DNA from: CAZAQV01 sp964487255
GTDB taxonomy: Bacteria > Myxococcota_A > Polyangia > Polyangiales > CAZAQV01
Direction of reading: 5' to 3'
Assembly: GCA_964487255.1 (NCBI GenBank)
Contig: CAZAQV010000036.1
Span: forward strand, 1 to 55,126
Length of the DNA stretch: 55,126 nt
Under the pieces are notes generated by a model, which made no database searches, was not told where the DNA came from, and was given only the letters and a program-made list of their open reading frames with translations. Position 1 is the first letter of the stretch. Every line of letters begins with the position of its first letter. Shown here piece by piece: positions 53,605 through 55,126 of this stretch. A program made the position numbers and the translations under genes.

Positions 53605-53633
53605 GACGCCAAGCCGTGAAGAACCATAGGCAC

Positions 53634-53666
53634 AGTCTCAATGGGAGCCGGGGCCCGATTGAGACT
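53634..53666. repeat. 33-bp hairpin repeat, copy C
   Basis: Identical in sequence to copy A (48811), 91 bases after copy B. The two flank the two-part hairpin. Confidence 0.9.
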
Positions 53667-53691
53667 TGGCGCTGCTGCGCGTCCTGCCAAG

Positions 53692-54189
53692 CTACTGGGG
53701 AGGACGCGTGCCGTTTAGGCTCTGGCGTGAGACACAACCTTCAAAAGGGGTGCAATCGGGGTTGCCGTTGGTCGCCTTGGTGTTGCGCAGCTCGCCTTCT
53801 AAGAAGTCTCCTTCGAGCGTGGCATCGAGCGTACTATTAACCGTCCAGGTGCAATTGCCGGTCGTGCCGTTGGTCGTTCCGTACAGGGTCAACTCCAGGT
53901 GATTTCCATCAACGAGTCCGGTGTACTCGGACGAGCCCAACACCAGGTCGAGCCAACCACCGACCAGCCCCTCAATGTCGGCGGTCGCCTCCGCGCCGTT
54001 CTGCGTCATCGTAAGCGGAATGTTTGGCGTGGAGTTTCCCTCCATCCAGTTATCGAACTCGCAACCATTGTCGCCCGCGGTGACAGCGACGGTGTAAGAA
54101 CCAGAGACGTCCACAGGCGCTCCCGGCTCGTCATCACCGCAGCCTACCGCGAACACACAGACAAAGCCGAGCAACGTTATCGTTTTCAT
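53692..54189 (-). CDS. Small lipoprotein, unknown function
   Basis: 165 residues. MKTITLLGFVCVFAVGCGDD is a lipoprotein signal. The mature part is a beta-rich domain beginning DVSGSYTVAVTAGDNGC with four cysteines and Thr/Gly/Asn-rich strands (LTLYGTTNGTTGNCTWTV), resembling lipocalin-like small lipoproteins that start with a V-x-G-x-Y/W motif. The ATG at 54189 is used; the longer frame upstream has no function. A repeat cluster follows its stop. Confidence 0.78.
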   Translation of the reverse strand: MKTITLLGFVCVFAVGCGDDEPGAPVDVSGSYTVAVTAGDNGCEFDNWMEGNSTPNIPLTMTQNGAEATADIEGLVGGWLDLVLGSSEYTGLVDGNHLELTLYGTTNGTTGNCTWTVNSTLDATLEGDFLEGELRNTKATNGNPDCTPFEGCVSRQSLNGTRPPQ

Positions 54190-54273
54190 GGGCGAGAGCA
54201 TACCCGCCCTTCCCGATGAACGATAGGTTCTGAAGCATTGGCGCAGCTCGCATGAGCGCGCTATTTTTCGGTC

Positions 54274-54447
54274 ATGAAGCGCATCGACTGCCCGAGCTGC
54301 AAAAAGAAGGTGGCCGTAGGCGAAAAGACCTTTCCGTTTTGTTCGGAGCGTTGCCGCACCATCGACCTCGGACGCTGGCTCGACGAAGACTTTCGCCTCG
54401 ACGCTCAAGATACCGCGCCCTCCGAGTTCGAGCTAAATGCGGATTAA
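54274..54447 (+). CDS. yacG: DNA gyrase inhibitor YacG-type zinc protein
   Basis: 57 residues with a CxxC-(x)n-CxxxC zinc finger (DCPSCKKK, PFCSERCRTIDLGRWLDE), the diagnostic layout of YacG, which in E. coli binds GyrB and inhibits gyrase. The acidic tail ends EFELNAD. The ATG at 54274 and TAA at 54445-54447 were read directly. Confidence 0.92.
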   Translation: MKRIDCPSCKKKVAVGEKTFPFCSERCRTIDLGRWLDEDFRLDAQDTAPSEFELNAD

Positions 54448-54462
54448 AAGGAAGGGTCAGTG

Positions 54463-55116
54463 ATGACCATGATACGCAGATCTCAGTCAATAACACTCTT
54501 GATCTGCTGCGCAAGCAGCATCCTCAGCCCCTTTATCGGCTGTGATGACGGCGCAACAATCGCGGATGCGAGCATAGCCTCCGACTCTAACGTCGATGCC
54601 GCCAAACCGTGGAGCGATGCGGCCCAGGCGGCGCCAGACGCCAGCGTCGAGGCAAGCACGTCGCAGGACGCTCAGTCCGATAGCTCGGAGACAGACAGCA
54701 GCGCGCCCGCGGGCGACATCGTCGCTTCAATCGATACCGGTGTCTATGACATGTATGGCCCGAATATCTTTGGAGAGAGCATCCCAAACTCGATTTGGGG
54801 AAAGCACGAAGCGGAACTTCGCTACCTGAACACTTCATTTGATTGGGCTTACTCCGCCAAGAAGACAGAGTGGCGTTTCGAAGGGTTGTACGCGCAACCA
54901 TGGGCTCAAGTGCTGGTCGACAAACAAGGGTCTCCAACACTCAATGCAAGGGTGCAGATTCGTGGGCTCACCAACTGGGTCCTGCTCAATGGCACCTGGC
55001 AACGCATGTCCTACGACGGCGACAACATCCAAGCCGGTTGGCAGAACGGAAACTTTCAGCCCGGTGAGTACCACTACTTGATTAGGGTTGAGGATTGTGA
55101 TCTACGCTACGGATGA
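54463..55116 (+). CDS. Lipoprotein with Asp/Ala/Ser linker, unknown function
   Basis: 217 residues. The signal ends in the lipobox SPFIGCDDG, followed by an Asp/Ala/Ser-rich linker (to about residue 85) and a domain starting IDTGVYDMYGPNIFGESIP. AAAAGGAAGG lies just before the start; GTG 54460 is an alternative. It ends in DLRYG at a TGA ten bases before the window end, so a frameshift or continuation cannot be excluded. It may share a transcript with yacG, 15 bases upstream. Confidence 0.75.
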   Translation: MTMIRRSQSITLLICCASSILSPFIGCDDGATIADASIASDSNVDAAKPWSDAAQAAPDASVEASTSQDAQSDSSETDSSAPAGDIVASIDTGVYDMYGPNIFGESIPNSIWGKHEAELRYLNTSFDWAYSAKKTEWRFEGLYAQPWAQVLVDKQGSPTLNARVQIRGLTNWVLLNGTWQRMSYDGDNIQAGWQNGNFQPGEYHYLIRVEDCDLRYG

Positions 55117-55126
55117 GCACATTCGC

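Overview
The window is about 55 kb of fairly GC-rich chromosomal DNA, roughly 60% GC by eye. It is dense in genes and contains one 100-N scaffold gap at 24234-24333. The organism is most likely a Gram-negative delta-type bacterium of the Myxococcota (Sandaracinus/Bradymonas-like). I infer this from the many lipoproteins whose lipobox is followed by Asp/Gly/Ser/Asn-rich linkers, the RCC1- and PPC-repeat lipoproteins, an MCE protein, an N-methylated prepilin, and RAYT and RHS elements. No rRNA or tRNA is present to confirm it.

Layout. (a) 1-4.4 kb is an accessory segment: a tandem duplication, an IS-like HTH remnant, a Y1/RAYT transposase, and a 5'-truncated RHS gene with a ParB-like C-terminal toxin domain overlapping a small immunity-like gene. 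(b) 4.4-9.5 kb, minus strand: an RCC1-repeat lipoprotein, a fused homoserine O-acyltransferase/homoserine dehydrogenase, and a cystathionine gamma-synthase-family enzyme. (c) 9.6-13.6 kb, minus strand: the complete tyrosine/4-hydroxyphenylpyruvate catabolic operon fah-maiA-hpd-hmgA. (d) 13.6-17.4 kb, minus strand: mrfA-mrfB (YprA/YprB) DNA repair helicase and exonuclease. (e) 17.5-24.1 kb: lipoproteins, a class I/II aminotransferase, and an FHA protein overlapping a NifU-domain gene, then a tandem hairpin-repeat array broken by the gap. (f) 24.5-29.2 kb, minus strand: a ferritin-like diiron protein coupled to a lipoprotein, an exported unknown, an EI24/CysZ-like protein and an MCE/MlaD protein. 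(g) 29.3-35.1 kb, plus strand: uppP, a mannose-1-phosphate guanylyltransferase, feoA-feoB plus a small membrane protein, and alr. (h) 35.2-42 kb: a compositionally distinct unknown, a GT2, a deacetylase-like protein, a CBM9-like lipoprotein, a GH5-like hydrolase and a catalytically degenerate signal peptidase homologue. (i) 42-55.1 kb: nadE, an RlmI-like methyltransferase, a HExxH/Cys-cluster fusion, a prepilin, an M15-type peptidase, a PPC-repeat lipoprotein, a phospholipase D/cardiolipin synthase with an MFS permease, two lipoproteins and yacG.

Genes that work together: RCC1 lipoprotein, MetX-Hom fusion and CGS-like enzyme (the latter two make methionine precursors); the four tyrosine-catabolism genes, joined by 4-bp overlaps or very short gaps; mrfA/mrfB (GTGA overlap); feoA/feoB/small protein (ATGA then TGATG overlaps); the RHS toxin and its immunity-like gene (ATGA overlap).

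The strongest non-gene signal is a set of dispersed palindromic repeats between genes. One family has a two-part stem in which both arms covary between copies (24 kb array, 42.0 kb, 53.6 kb). A second is a 28-bp perfect inverted repeat with a relative at the RHS truncation point, and is probably the target of the RAYT transposase. A third is a 33-bp hairpin present three times.
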